Source: Enchytraeus crypticus
Lineage: Eukaryota; Annelida; Clitellata; Enchytraeida; Enchytraeidae
NCBI GenBank assembly: GCA_905160935.1
Contig: CAJHZI010000447.1
Span: 1,801,001-1,865,000 of the forward strand
DNA length: 64,000 nt
Direction of reading: 5' to 3'
Part shown: positions 23,703 to 35,385 of the stretch, one piece after another
How positions within the stretch are numbered: the first letter of the stretch is position 1
How the letters are laid out: every line of letters begins with the position of its first letter
The notes under the pieces: model-generated
What the model was told of the DNA's origin: nothing
The model's database searches: none
What the model saw: only the letters and a program-made list of their open reading frames with translations
Translations under genes and position numbers: made by a program

Positions 23703-24535
23703 TTGGCTTTGTCTATCAATTCTTTGTTAGCATTAAATTTTATTTTCATTAAAAGATCAAAGTGTTAATCATGGCTTACCAAAATTATCGACAATGAAGT
23801 TATGCATTTATGGACAATCAGTTGAATCGGTGTAAAAATGGATCGCAAATTTAGGAACAGGCCGCAGAATTGATAAAAATGATACGAATTCTAAGTATGC
23901 ATATAGGCCCATACAAAACCGCGAGACCAGTACAGTTAATTTCTTAGGTGAATGAAATTAACAACAATCGATTAATCCATTAATTAATTTTCAAACTGTG
24001 GCCAAAGTCTCATTGATATGTGATTGACGTGTCATTAAGTGCAAATTTAACTTCTAATTTAATATTTAAATTAATAAAATCAGCGACCTATGGAATCGAC
24101 AAGAGCCGCTAACACACTTGAGGTCTGTAGTTCATTGTGTAACATTACTAGTGTTACTAACTATCCGCTGAAGCCGTTAATCACAGTTCTCTAAACATAC
24201 GTGACAGGATATCACGTTACCTGATCAGTTCTTAGAAACTCTGTCTCACGTGATCAGTCACATGCATTCTAAGATCAACTTCCTCTGCCCAGGACGTGTG
24301 TTAGAAAATAAACAAATGACTTATCATTTGTTTATTTGTTTTACATAAATAACTTATCAACTTTCATAATTTACAGAAATTGTAAAGTTTCTCCGTATAT
24401 GCGTTATTTAGTCGGCTCTTATTATGAAATACATAGGGCCTAGAGATTTTGCAGTTGAATTATTTGCAGTTTTCATAGATATACATGTAAGGTACAAGTA
24501 GCCTACTGTATATCTAAAAAATGTGGCTTTGAAGT
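23703..24535. other. gene-free stretch with a perfect hairpin
   Basis: At 24306-24337 the 14-bp arms AAATAAACAAATGA / TCATTTGTTTATTT enclose CTTA. Nothing else is seen. Confidence 0.6.
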
Positions 24536-24670
24536 AGAATGGAGAAGATGAAATGGACTGACGAAATTATGAACAAGGATGTGTTAAATAGGGTTGACAC
24601 AAATAGACAATTTATAAATAGCATAAGAAAAATAAAGAAGAATTGGATGGGTCATGTTCTGATAGTACTT
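24536..24670 (+). pseudogene. LINE reverse-transcriptase fragment
   Basis: The translation RMEKMKWTDEIMNKDVLNRV, then NRQFINSIRKIKKNWMGHVL, matches the region between RRMEKI...W and WIGHV of the endonuclease/reverse-transcriptase LINE also seen at 32250 and 54118. It is open for 42 codons and then ends abruptly. It is a short broken insertion. Confidence 0.75.
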
Positions 24671-24836
24671 ATATGAACTAACATTAGAGCCGTGTAGTAC
24701 CTTAATTATACATGGACATGCTATTAAAATAATGAAAGCAGCTTGGGAAGGGTAATTTTTAAAACACTAGCCCCGATAGCTTTGTGACGAGACCAAAACC
24801 CGAACTAAATAATATTATGAGAACACTAAATAGCGA

Positions 24837-24921
24837 GACAGAGAGAGAGAGAGACACAGAAAGAGAAAGAGAGAGAGAGAGAGGGAGAGGGAGGGAGAGA
24901 GAGAGAGAGAAAGAGAGAGAT
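24837..24921. repeat. GA microsatellite
   Basis: GA dinucleotides with a few interruptions. Confidence 0.95.
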
Positions 24922-25094
24922 TAAGATAATAAAGTAGCAAAGATTTGAATTGCATTCGATGTTGTCTCCTACAGAAACAGGTTGACATGTTTTAAAATCT
25001 ACCTACCGTTGTGAGATAGACCCGTTGCGTTTGTTTAGAATTTTCTTGCATCGCAAAGCGATGCGAAGCTATGCGATGACACAATCGCGATGCG

Positions 25095-25492
25095 GTGCAA
25101 TGCGATGACACAACACAACACAACAACACAACACAAGACAACACAACACAAGACAACACAACACAGCACAACACAATATAACACAACACAAGACATCACA
25201 ACACAACACAACACAAAACAACAAAATACAACACAACACAAGACAATACAACACAAAACGATAACACAAAACAGTACAATGCAATACAATACAATATAAT
25301 ACAATAAAATACAGTAAAATACAATGCAATACAATACAATGCAATACAATACAATACAACATAATACAATACAATACAATACAATGCAACACAACACAAC
25401 ATAACATAACATAACATAACATAACATAGTATAGCATAATATAATATAATATACTATGTTATAATATAATATAATATACTATATAATGTACT
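25095..25492. repeat. pentanucleotide array, first block
   Basis: The unit drifts along the block: ACAAC first (to about 25260), then ACAAT (25260-25390), then ATAAC (25390-25430), then ATAAT. Five is not a multiple of three, but the absence of stop triplets in the unit leaves several frames open on both strands. Those frames are not genes. Confidence 0.95.
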
Positions 25493-25878
25493 ACTATGCC
25501 CCGTGTTGTGCTCGGGCCCCGTGTTGTGCTCGGGTGTGGTTGGACCACTGCAGAATAGGGCAATCGCACACAACCTGCCGAGTGTAAGTAAGAGGCGACT
25601 AAAGGCAGGAGCTAAGGAGGGCAAGAGGGGACCCACCTCACAATGAAATATTTTCCCCCAGGATTAAATGGTCACTAATTCACCTAACTGAGGAAGGCAA
25701 CGGGAAACCACCTCAGAAGCCATATCCCAAGCTATAGACTACATAAGGTATGGATAAGGCATTGACTTTGTGAAGGGATTAACTTGTTGATCTAAGGAGT
25801 GCTCTTATGGAGCGAGAAGGCAGACTTTGAGTATGAATATATACCTTGAACCTTGCACTGTTTCAGTGCACTGAAGAA
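25493..25878 (+). repeat. family C SINE-like element inside the pentanucleotide array
   Basis: It starts with two copies of GTGTTGTGCTCGGG, then GCAGAATAGGGC, the core AAGTAAGAGGCGACTAAAG, ACTGAGGAAGGCAACGGG, CACCTCAGAAGCCATAT, TGTGAAGGGATTAACTTG and the tail ACCTTGAACCTTGCACTG. The last block matches the LINE tail at 32495. It splits the pentanucleotide sequence into two blocks, so either the array predates the insertion or the element seeded the array at its 3' end. Confidence 0.8.
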
Positions 25879-26175
25879 GTAGAATATACTATAATATAAT
25901 ATAATGTAATATAACGTAATGTAATGTAATATCATGTCATGTCATGTCATGTCATGTAATATAATATAATATAATATAATATAATATAATATAATATAAT
26001 ATAATATAATATAATATAATATAATATAATTTAATTTAATATAACATAATATAATACAATACAATACAAAAAAATACAAATTATACAATACAATACAATA
26101 CAATAAAATACAATACATTACAATACAATACAATACAATACAAAACAATACAATACAATATAATAAAGTATAATA
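25879..26175. repeat. pentanucleotide array, second block
   Basis: ATAAT units, a short run of GTCAT (25931-25958), ATAAT again to about 26055, then ACAAT to about 26160. It is the same set of units as the first block. Confidence 0.95.
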
Positions 26176-26825
26176 TAATAGAACGTATTGCGTTAATAGT
26201 ACGAACTTTTAAATTTTCACTTACGGTTAGTATCAGCAGGAATGTTCTGAACGCCCATAAGTGATCAGTATGAATCTCTTTAGATCATCAGCCGCTCAAG
26301 TCCATCGAGTCCAAGTGAAGCCTTATGTAACCTATCTGCTATTCCTATGCAGAAAACTTTATCCCAGTTAAATGGAATTCAAATTATTCAGTTATTTCAA
26401 ATTATTCAGCTAGTGTAAATAAAATCAGGATAGTGACACGCAACAAACATGAGATGAGCCTCAAAAAGACAATTTAAACTAAAGACAGTTATCCTTTACT
26501 TTCATTCACGTCGAATCAGCTTTAAAACCGTTCCTTTTGCTCGGTTCTTCTATCACCATACTATATACAAGTGTAACGATTTAGCTTTTAATCTCCAGTG
26601 TTATAGAATTAACCTAAGCTGGAAAATAACAAGTTGAACTATAGAAATATTCAGAAGGATTGACTACAGAAATATAACAATGGAAACATTCAGAAAGAAA
26701 CTAAAGCCAAATGGTTCAAATGCTTAAAAGTAAGCTTTCAACTGTATGGTTGGAAGCACCGCTTTGTAGATGAGTTGGCTCTTAGAGTATTTTTGATAAG
26801 AACTGAACATGATGCATTGCAGAAA
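26176..26825. other. gene-free stretch
   Basis: No supported gene. ATTCAGAA-type words recur at 26640-26700. Confidence 0.5.
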
Positions 26826-26950
26826 GATTTAAAGTCTCTGTCTCCAATGCGGAAGATGGAAAGTCTCTCTCTCCAATGCGGAAGATGGAAAGTCTCTCTC
26901 CAATGCGGAAGATGGAAAGTCTCTGTCTCCAATGCGGAAGATGGAAAGTC
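26826..26950. repeat. 29-bp tandem repeat
   Basis: Four copies of a unit containing CTCCAATGCGGAAGATGGAA; one copy is four bases shorter (25 bp). The short frames over it only reflect the repeat. Confidence 0.9.
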
Positions 26951-27081
26951 ACCGTCACGAATGCCCTACACTCTGTCCATTTTGTCATTTTTCTCTGAAC
27001 AATAGACAGACTTCATATAATAGCCATAATACCTTTACACAAAATACGTTATATGTATTTGACAATAAGTCTTTAGATTCA

Positions 27082-27290
27082 TCATCATCCTCTTTCCTTG
27101 AATCCCAGTTTAACAAGTCGGGATTAGAACATTTTGTAGCAATATCTGAACCCTAGGCGCTCACCAACCGAATACCCTTGCTGACGTTGGTTTGAATCTT
27201 GGAGCTTTGTCGCTTTTTACGAAACGTGCAGTCCACGCCTGGTCTATTCTTCAGCAACGCGGACACAACACAGGCAACCCGGACACAATT
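27082..27290 (-). repeat. dispersed repeat family B with SINE core
   Basis: TTCCTTGAATCCCAGTTTAA, CCTAGGCGCTCACCAACCGA, then GCTTTGTCGCTTTTTACG and AACGTGCAG. The last part is the mutated core on the minus strand. Confidence 0.75.
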
Positions 27291-27861
27291 AACACAGGTA
27301 AGTGGTACCTTAGATCTCTATATTACTTCGCAAAATTGAGCATTATATGGTATAGCCTATACACAAGTAGATCTACACTATTCACTCTTAAGCTACACGA
27401 ATCCATTAACTCTAACATTATTCTAGACTCATAGCTTGAACATAAGTTTTGATACTAGGAGCAAAGTTTTGACAAGGCAAGTGAACGAATGTACATGAGC
27501 GCTGTTTAGGCCGCAGTATACACAAGCGCCGCTGATTGAGGCAGCTGGGAAATAGAACACGCCGTCGGGAGAACTAGGGGAATCTACATTCAACTTTTCG
27601 TCGTAGTGGGGGGGGGGGGGTGCGCGGGTTGTCAAACCCGCAGCGTCGTTTTATCATTTCTATCAAATTGATTAGCAATTTATAATTTTGCATGAATTTC
27701 ATGATCAACAACACGGGGAGTCGTCCCTTAGCCTCCTGAATTAACAGCCACCAGAAAATTAGTGGCAAGCACGTAAGCTTCCAGTTGAAGTTGCAAGTAA
27801 CCTAATGGAGGAGTTAAGTATATTTCGTTTTTAGGAGGACAGTAAGATTTACGATACATGC

Positions 27862-27866
<5 letters not shown>
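27291..27866. other. gene-free stretch
   Basis: A run of G (27608-27620) is followed by TGCGCGGG. Several short frames show no domain. Confidence 0.45.
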
Positions 27867-27911
<45 letters not shown>

Positions 27912-27933
27912 TATGTTATAATATATATATATA

Positions 27934-27978
<45 letters not shown>

Positions 27979-28062
27979 ACATTCTATAAATATACTTACT
28001 TATATATTTTTTAGACATATATATCTAATATATATTTCTAAAGAAAGTGTACGTACAATATA

Positions 28063-28126
<64 letters not shown>

Positions 28127-28135
28127 TATATTCTA
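27867..28135. repeat. TA microsatellite cluster
   Basis: Three TA tracts (about 27867-27915, 27937-27972 and 28066-28131) are separated by AT-rich spacers. Confidence 0.9.
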
Positions 28136-28855
28136 TACCAAATATATATATTATATATTTAGGGTGCTTCGGTGGCCAATGATACGACAATTTCATGGTC
28201 AGAGAACAGTCTTATAGACATCTTTAGACATTAGTGTTTTAGTGTTTTTGAGATTAAGCAATAAGATTAGCATAATCATTTACTTTGAATTGCATTTACT
28301 TTAGACTAAACATCCTTATTTATATGCGGTTCACTGTGAAGGGCTGCGCCAGTCCCCAAATTCGGAAATGAATTTGAACTTTCACAAACTTTATATAGAT
28401 ATTTTGCAGGTGTTGCTAGAAATATATTATACATGTATGTATATTTGTAAGTTCAGATATTAGGAGGGCCTTCCCTCGAGATAATTGAAAATATAAAATA
28501 TAACAAGCTACATGCTAATTGGCCTATAATGTACAATAAAAATACCATAGAGTGTACATGTAATTATACAAACTACATACAATCTGCACAGATGTATAAC
28601 AAATGCATTATAAAATTGGCCCAACATAGACTAAAGTAGATATGTAGAAGACTGTAATTGTAATCAGTTTCAGAATCCTATATAGGCTTATCTATAAAGT
28701 TAAAGCCACCACGAGGTGTAAGCTAGTGGGTACTGGGTATCATTGAACCTATAAATATACTGTAGAATCAATTCTTTAATCGACTCTCTGTAAATCTAAC
28801 TCTACAATAATAGCTAGCCAATGAGTTCAATAACAGACCTTTAAGGAAAATCTGA
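28136..28855. other. gene-free stretch
   Basis: AT-rich sequence; nothing recognised. Confidence 0.5.
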
Positions 28856-28985
28856 GTTTTGAAAGAAATATGGCTTCTGAGGTGATTTCTCATTGCCTTC
28901 CTCAGTTATTGCTTAGTCGCCTCTTACGACACGTGCAGTAAACGTCTAGTCTATTCTTCAGTGGCCCAGTCACAACACGGTTTTC
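28856..28985 (-). repeat. family C repeat, head and core
   Basis: Minus strand: GTTGTGACTGGGCCACTGAA, GTCGTAAGAGGCGACTAAGC, AACTGAGGAAGGCAATGAG, ATCACCTCAGAAGCCATATT. This is the cleanest copy of the core in the window. Confidence 0.8.
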
Positions 28986-29754
28986 GCAATATCATTACAT
29001 ATAATGAACCAATGCACTTGTTGTTTTTCTAGTTATCAGATAACAACAAGTCTTATCTAAATTCTGTACTGGTAGTCGCTAATCTCTATCTTTCTAAAAT
29101 AAATTCGATTTTGCAATTCAAAACATGTCAATTCCTTGTTGATTTTTATCATTTTTTCACATTTCTCTCAATATTCACAAATCGTATCATATCTTTACCT
29201 ACCAGGTCTATAACAGGCCCCACGTTACTATAGTTCGGCACAACACAGGAGGGGGGGTCCCTGGCCACACTCAGCCTCGAGTTCTCCAGGCCCTAGCTGC
29301 AGCCACCGCAGTCCGCAACTCGTACAAGTTCTCAGACATTTCTCCAGAACCCCCCACCCGTAGTTCCACCTCCTCCCCCTCTCATTATTCACTTCCCTCA
29401 TTACTTGTTCTGCATTGTGCGAAATGAATCTTTCTAAATCTGTTTTGTCGACTAAATTATATACTGTATTGTGTCTACTTAGAAATGTTTCATATGTAAA
29501 AGTCATGTTGACTCATGAGTCAGTAGCATCGTCTATTGGTTGTCCCACTATCGATCGCAGATTGCGGGTTCAAATCTTGTTCTCCCCCAGTCGCCGACAT
29601 GATTTCCTGAGAAAACAGACTTAAATGTAGATATAATCCTTTTCAGAATCTGTGATTTGAAAAGGGAATGGATGTATAATCCAGACGTTTAGTAATGCCT
29701 AATAGTCGCTTCTCAATGTCAGTTTGTTCGTAACATAAATATATCTGTTATAGT
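28986..29754. other. gene-free stretch with a SINE-like unit
   Basis: At about 29510-29625 a unit with a B-box-like GCGGGTTCAAATCTTG is followed by CAGTCGCCGACATGATTTCC, a diverged family A relative. The GC-rich part at 29220-29400 has no supported exon. Confidence 0.5.
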
Positions 29755-29862
29755 TCATGTTAACGTCAGTTTCCTCACTCGAACGCGATGTCAGTGACGG
29801 GCGAGCCTATAATTTGAACCCCGCACATGCTGATCCGCGGTCGAATTGCTTCACGGTCGGAA
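29755..29862 (-). repeat. tRNA-derived SINE, family A
   Basis: GTTAACGTCAGTTTCCTCAC, GATGTCAGTGACGGGC, TTTGAACCCCGCACATGC and GATCCGCGGTCGA are seen, all on the complementary strand of the consensus. The A-box end is cut off. Confidence 0.85.
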
Positions 29863-29979
29863 TTCTGCAGTAATAGTAATAATAAGTAACAGTTCACTTC
29901 ACTGGACGAGCAGGCCGCTGCTCATCCAGTGTCCATGAGCAGCGACCTGCGCCTAAACCATCTTTTCTTTAACTCCCTT

Positions 29980-30128
29980 TACTTTGGACTGAATTTCTTG
30001 ATTTTGGAATTTGCACCGCTTTTGGACCTTCTTTTTTGCTCGCCGGCTTGTTTTTGTCTCAATAGTGCTCGATGTTGTCATTGATGAGTGTAGCACTCTA
30101 ATTGTTGTTATTGTTATTATTATTCTGA
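29980..30128 (+). repeat. dispersed repeat family D
   Basis: TTACTTTGGACTGAATTTC, TTTTGGACCTTC, TTGCTCGCCGGCTTG and AATAGTGCTCGATGTTGTC, ending in a TTG/TTATTA tail. It is the best plus-strand copy together with 47055-47215. Confidence 0.8.
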
Positions 30129-30367
30129 TCAGATATCTTCAGATATTGGCGATGTTAGAGAAATCTTAATCATCCACTCACGGTCAGAATATCTGTTCAG
30201 ATAAATCTGAAGAGATAAATCTAAACAAGTATCAAATTTATCTGACAACAAACCTGACTGTCTTCTTGGCCTACTCATGGTAATATTTATCTGGTCAAAT
30301 ATCTGATCAAGTATGCTAATTAGCTGTCAATCATTTTCAGGCTATTATCATTATCATTTTCTTTTCT

Positions 30368-30416
30368 CTCTCTATTTTCTCTCTCCCCCCCCCCCCTCTC
30401 TCTCTCTCTGTCTCTG
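30368..30416. repeat. CT tract with C run
   Basis: CT dinucleotides broken by a run of about 13 C. The element at 30718 starts about 300 bp later; between them nothing but weak family C-like sequence (30600-30700) is seen. Confidence 0.8.
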
Positions 30417-31243
30417 AGTGTGTTCTGTCAAGTGGCAGTTCCAATTTAAATAGTTCTGCTCAACTGCTGGCAGTATGCTGCTGTCACATTCCTTGTGAGT
30501 AAATCGTCGATTAGCGAGTCAATCTCTTCACATAATTCTGTACTTATTGCCTTGTCCTCACCTTAATGTAGCCTATGGCTTGGAAATAATATGGCTACTG
30601 AAGCGGTTTTCCATTGCTTCCTCACATCTTGCTCTGCTGATCAGTCGTCTCATAAGGCGAGCGCTTTACGACCAGTCTATTCCTCGATATCTCGGACATA
30701 ACGCGGGAAATCATCTACATTGGCGTAACCACCGGGGGGACAGGGTGGACACGTCCCCCCAGAATTTAGACTGGGGGGACATGCATGCAAATGTCCCACT
30801 CAGAATTTAGGCACAAATATATATACTTTATGTAAGAAATTGCGCGGATTTTCAATGTCGCTCAATAACTGCATGTGTAAGTATTACAAGCATTAATAGA
30901 GCCTTGCTGCAGATCGAGTGGTAAACTGATATGCTTACATAATATTAATTATTGACATCTGTAGTTGTACTGTGTATGCTCGGCCTTAGACTCCTATTGT
31001 ATACTGTCACATAATTGAGTAGTATATAGGAGACTATAGGGTTGAGCGACGGATGTTAAGTGAGTGTGACGAAACATGGGAGAGTGCCAACTAGCCGAGC
31101 TAAGCAGGATGAAACTATATAGGCCTACCTAGAGTTTGCGGCTGCATAGGCCTATATTATTGTGTCTTGAGAGGTCAACTTATCAACCATCGGTAGATGC
31201 TCTGAAAAATGTGCATTAAAGTTTAGCTTATGGAGTTTGTTAC

Positions 31244-31489
31244 AATATAAATTCATAGACAGTAAACCAAGTTCTGCATAATTGCATCATGGATAAATTT
31301 CTGTTAAAGACCACAAAGCCGCGTCTGGTAAGAATTAGTACATTACTAATTTCGAATTCTGAAAGTTGTAAATGCAATTTCATAGTATCATTCAGAGTTT
31401 TGTTAGAAAATCTCGAGGAAATTGCGCACGCCGTTGCTTCTACCGTGCAGGGCAAGGTCACTACCAGTGAATCAATTTTTGAAAGGTAA
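31244..31489 (-). pseudogene. hAT transposase C-terminal remnant
   Basis: The minus frame reads LSKIDSLVVTLPCTVEATAC, then AISSRFSNKTLNDTMKLHL, then QLSEFEISNVLIL. This fits the hAT C-terminal dimerisation domain (known pattern: LxLTLPVTxAxxERSFS ... KTYLRxTM ... RLxxLALLxI). The Glu-Arg-Ser part of that motif is not kept. Only about 80 residues remain, and a SINE interrupts the upstream side at 31490. The identification rests on weak similarity but is supported by the hAT-like ends around it. Confidence 0.55.
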
Positions 31490-31634
31490 AAGCTGGTAAA
31501 GCTAATGTTAACGTCAGTTTCCTCACTCTGTAGCGATGTCAGTGACGGGCTAGCACAGGATTTGAAGCCCTCACACACTGATCCGCGGTCGAGTACCTTA
31601 CCGACATCGCCACTGGCTCCAGCCAGTAGTTGTA
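31490..31634 (-). repeat. tRNA-derived SINE, family A, nested in the hAT element
   Basis: A full unit on the minus strand: GGAGCCAGTGGCGATGTCGG, AGGTACTCGACCGCGGATC, TTCAAATCCTGTGCTAGCCC, GTCACTGACATCGCT, GTGAGGAAACTGACGTTAAC. It lies inside the hAT-type element and is therefore younger than it. Confidence 0.9.
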
Positions 31635-31899
31635 CTATGTATGCCAGTGAAACTAATTAAGTTTTTCCCCCCCCCCCTTAACTACTGCTCTTGCATACAT
31701 ATTTACACATAGAAATTGCCATAAAAACAATGAAAATATAGTTTACATTTTTATTGGCGGGCCTAAGGGGTGGGGCAGGCTCCCGCCCCCCCCCCCAGTG
31801 GTTGCGCCAATTATTGTGTCCCCCAGATTTTCGGTCGTGGTTACGCCTATGATCATCTACATCATTGTTACTATTATTTTCATTATGCTCTTCATCATC

Positions 31900-32012
31900 A
31901 TCAATAGCATCATCATTAACAGCGACAGCAGCATTATCATTATCACTATCATCATCATCTTCACCAGCATTATCATCATCACTATCAGTCTATCATCATC
32001 ATCGTCATCCGA
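31900..32012. repeat. ATC-rich triplet repeat
   Basis: ATC/ACC/AGC triplets just outside the hAT right end. Long open frames on both strands result from the triplet period. Confidence 0.85.
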
Positions 32013-32249
32013 CTTTTTTGATGCGCTTTTCTGAAAATGCATTCGACGGATGCCGCAGATAAAGCAAAAGCGCCAGAGACGCTTAGCTGTGGAACACTGC
32101 ACATCCACTCTCAATCAAATGAAAACTGTTGACCTGTACTCACACTTTTGTAAATTTATATTAGAGCGAAGCAAACGACTGTTAAACATCAAACTAGGAA
32201 TTGACTACTTTTACTTAAGATTATATACGTTCTGGAAGATTCTCTAGAA

Positions 32250-32525
32250 GGAAATTCTGGAGAGAGTTGATGCCGATAGACAGTTGATAAGTGTGTTATG
32301 AAATAGGAAGAAGAGTTAGATAGGACACATTCCAATGGAGGAAGGTCTATTAAAAGAGGTCATAGAAGGTGGAATGGAAGGAAAAAGAGGCAGAAGCAGG
32401 CCGAGATTAGGTATGTTAGATGATTTAAAGTCCCACTCATATGTGGAAATGAAGAGGAAGGCGGAAGACAAAGAAAAGTGGAGGTGTTATATACCATGGA
32501 CCTGCCAGTAGGCAGTGCACTAAGA
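32250..32525 (+). pseudogene. LINE reverse-transcriptase C-terminus with 3' tail
   Basis: Translation: ILERVDADRQLISVL, stop, NRKKS, stop, IGHIPMEEGLLKEVIEG, GMEGKRGRSRPRLGMLDDLK, SYVEMKRKAEDKEKWRCYIP. This is the standard C-terminus of an endonuclease/reverse-transcriptase LINE (pattern RRxxWIGHVxRxEExLLKEVIEG...GRPRxxMLDDL...YxxMKRxAxDRxxWR). Two in-frame stops, one at the position of the usual Trp before IGH, make it dead. The 3' end has ATACCATGGACCTGCCAGT, then GGCAGTGCACTAAGA and a short TA tail. That block also ends the family C repeats. Confidence 0.8.
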
Positions 32526-33182
32526 TATATATATATACGTTCTATCAAACGTCATAGATTTTTATGACCTAGCCTACTAATAAGTAATTAGCAATTATGT
32601 TTAAAGGTCTTGTAATTAATATATAGGCTGCATCAGTAGTAGTCTATAGTGTTGCGAATATGAGTGGAGTCAAATACGAAATGTCCATGATACTATTTTA
32701 TAATCCAAGGTATTCTTGTATTGTAATTACTAATACGTAAATGCCCGTGAAGATTGTAGACAGTGTAGAGTGTAGACCCTATACTGAGCCTAATTTGTCG
32801 TTAAAACAAGTCGCTTTCTACGCAGTCATGGGTTACTAATTCATTGTTAGTGGCGAACTACAAGGGAGTGTCTTAGGCCCTATTTAATTCTTGATCTACA
32901 TCAGCGACTTACAACATCGCTGTCCTGATCCTGTCTCACTTTACTTATATGCAGAACTATTCAGGTAGCCAACATTAATTGAAACTCTGACTGTACAAAA
33001 ATCACATGTATATGTGGATAAGAATTTGCCTATTAGAACTTGCTGGTCATATATAATGCAAAGTAGGCTAGTTTCTTATTGCAATACTAATAGTCTAATA
33101 CTGGTTCTATTGAATTTAAGTACTACATCGAGTTATCCAAATGGAGAGTAGCCTACTTCTGAGGCATCTTACATGTACCTAG

Positions 33183-33277
<95 letters not shown>

Positions 33278-35174
33278 ATGTTTATATCAGAATCACACGC
33301 CACTACAATATTACATAGAAGTTATATGAAGTCCAAATAATGCACAGTATGAATTCATAACTGAATAAATATTTCCGTCAAAATCACAACAAGCAAATAA
33401 TTAATAATTTACAACATACGAGTAATTTTTACTTAGATTTATCCCTTACCAATCATATTTTTAAAAAAAACAAGGGGCAAGACTTGCTTATAATTTCTGG
33501 TCTTCTTTTGGGAAAACTGAAATGGACCTTTTAGAGTCAGTTGCAAAGTATTTGTATACTCTCAGCGTTTAACTGTACTTGATTCAGTCAATTGAACTAC
33601 GTAAATAAAAAATTACCTATATGCCTACTCGCATATTTTAACATTTTAAATAAATTTACATATTTAACAGCTGACGAATTTATCACACTTAAAACTGGGT
33701 AACCAGAAATGATGGTGCAGCTCTTGTAATTCATCTCATAATAATGCCGAGAAGTAGGCCTAGGCTTATACGCATTAAAAAATGGAGCAATTGCTACAAT
33801 CGCTGTCTCCCTAAATACTTAATCATGGATTCATCGGTTGAGCATTTTAGAAATGGCTTAAAGTTGAGTAATTTCAAGAAATTTGTAAGAAATAAATTTG
33901 TTTAAATATAGGGCCTACATCAAGTTACACTGTATAATCTAGATTTATGGCTATCTGAATAAAAGAAAAATAGCTTGGCGTAATTAGCTATCGACGTACC
34001 TACCGACCGAAGTAATGAATGTTCTAGAATAATTTAATAATTAAATTGTAAGAATGTAGATATGCGCATAGGTCTATGCTATACGATATGGCCTGCTTAT
34101 ATTGTCAAATAATACGTATAACTGCGTGTAGATTGTGTTGAATGGAAACTGCATTAATTGGGCCTATTCTTAATTGTGTTTAGATCTTATTATGATATAA
34201 TTTCTTGAAAAGTATTTATTAAATTTATTATAGAAATTTGAAAAAGTGGCTATTTAGCAGCTGCGCAGCACCTGTGAATTATAATACTAATTTACTAAGT
34301 TTAATTAGTAAAGTAATTTAAATAAATTATTTAGCAAGATAATAAAATAACTAACATGCAAATAAATGAAATTAAAAAAATACGATAAAAGATTAGTAAA
34401 AAATACAATAAATGAATAAATTTGTAATTGTGCAAATTATTAAAGATTTACTAATTTTCCTGTAAATTACTAAAGATTTAATCCTGAATCATCGATTTCA
34501 AGTAGTAGGCCTACCTGAACCAGTATAATTCTTCATTGTTGATCTGGAACGAAAAGAAATTTTGCGTCAAGAACTGGTATAAGAGCGAATCTCTTTGTTG
34601 AATATTTATGTATTTGAGTTTTTATCTGTTAGAATGTTTGATTTTAGTATGTTTATTTACCGCCATTGTTTATTTCTGGCTCATAAAGTGAGTATTAGAT
34701 TATGCCTGTCTTAGTTAGTTTAAATAGAGCGTGCAAAGTGTATGATGCGCAAAAGCTTATTCATCCAGTTCACACCAATAGTTTTCTGGAAAGCATTAGT
34801 GGGCTTTAAAGTCTTAAAAAACAATGCACCGCCGATGAGCACGATAACCTCTAGAAAACTATTTGGCACATATTCGAGGTAAAGCAATGATGTATGATGT
34901 CAAATTGTAAAAATTTGTAACGGGGTTGTCTTAACTTTTGACTTCTATGTAAAAATAAATTCACTAAAACAGTAGGCCTACATTGGCAGCCTGTCGGAAT
35001 AGAAAAACAATAGAGATTTATAATTGAATGGGAAAGGATATATTGAGCAGAGGAGAATGAAGTTTAATTAAAGTGGTAGTGTATTAAATGAACAAGAGCT
35101 GAAATGTGAAGTTTTCAGAATGTTAATATAATGCCTAAATAGCCATGTATAAAGTCATCTAATGTTTTAAGTGG
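32526..35174. other. gene-free stretch with a GA microsatellite
   Basis: A GA tract lies at 33185-33275. TAGGCCTA occurs at 33755, 34506 and 34973. No exon or element is recognised in this AT-rich sequence. Confidence 0.5.
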
Positions 35175-35385
35175 CTGTACCTGAGGTCCTGGGATCATAG
35201 AGCTGATTGGAGAGTAAAATCTCAGACATTCACAGGACTTGTAAAATGGATATTTGACTATATTACCTAACGGTTAACACGAATTATTAAAAGTGATCAA
35301 TATCATTAGAGATGGTCATTCACTACAATGCGTGTTTAACTTTAACTTGCGTTTAAGTGATAACTTTTGCACTAATTTGATCATT
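35175..35385 (+). repeat. SINE family E, diverged
   Basis: The order of blocks is that of 6128-6410 read on its own strand: GCTGATTGGAGAGTAAAATC, CATTCACAGGACTTGTAAAA, ACCTAACGGTTAA, TAAAAGTGATCAATATCA, ACTACAATGCGTGTTTAAC. Confidence 0.7.

Larger units (their letters stand above)
30718..31851 (-). mobile_element. hAT-type transposon, non-autonomous
   Basis: The ends are inverted: CATTGGCGTAACCACCGGGG on the left and, on the complementary strand, CATAGGCGTAACCACG on the right. Both are flanked by the identical 8-bp ATCATCTA (30710-30717 and 31852-31859), the target-duplication length of hAT elements. GC-rich stretches with long G or C runs lie inside both ends. The interior holds a degraded hAT dimerisation region on the minus strand and a family A SINE (31490-31634). 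At 1134 bp it is far shorter than a complete hAT element. Confidence 0.85.

Noticed and set aside
25035-25437. Several overlapping 60-130-codon frames on both strands
   Set aside because: They lie wholly in the pentanucleotide array, where the unit lacks stop triplets; the translations are only Cys/Tyr/Leu/Val or Asn/Thr/Gln repeats.
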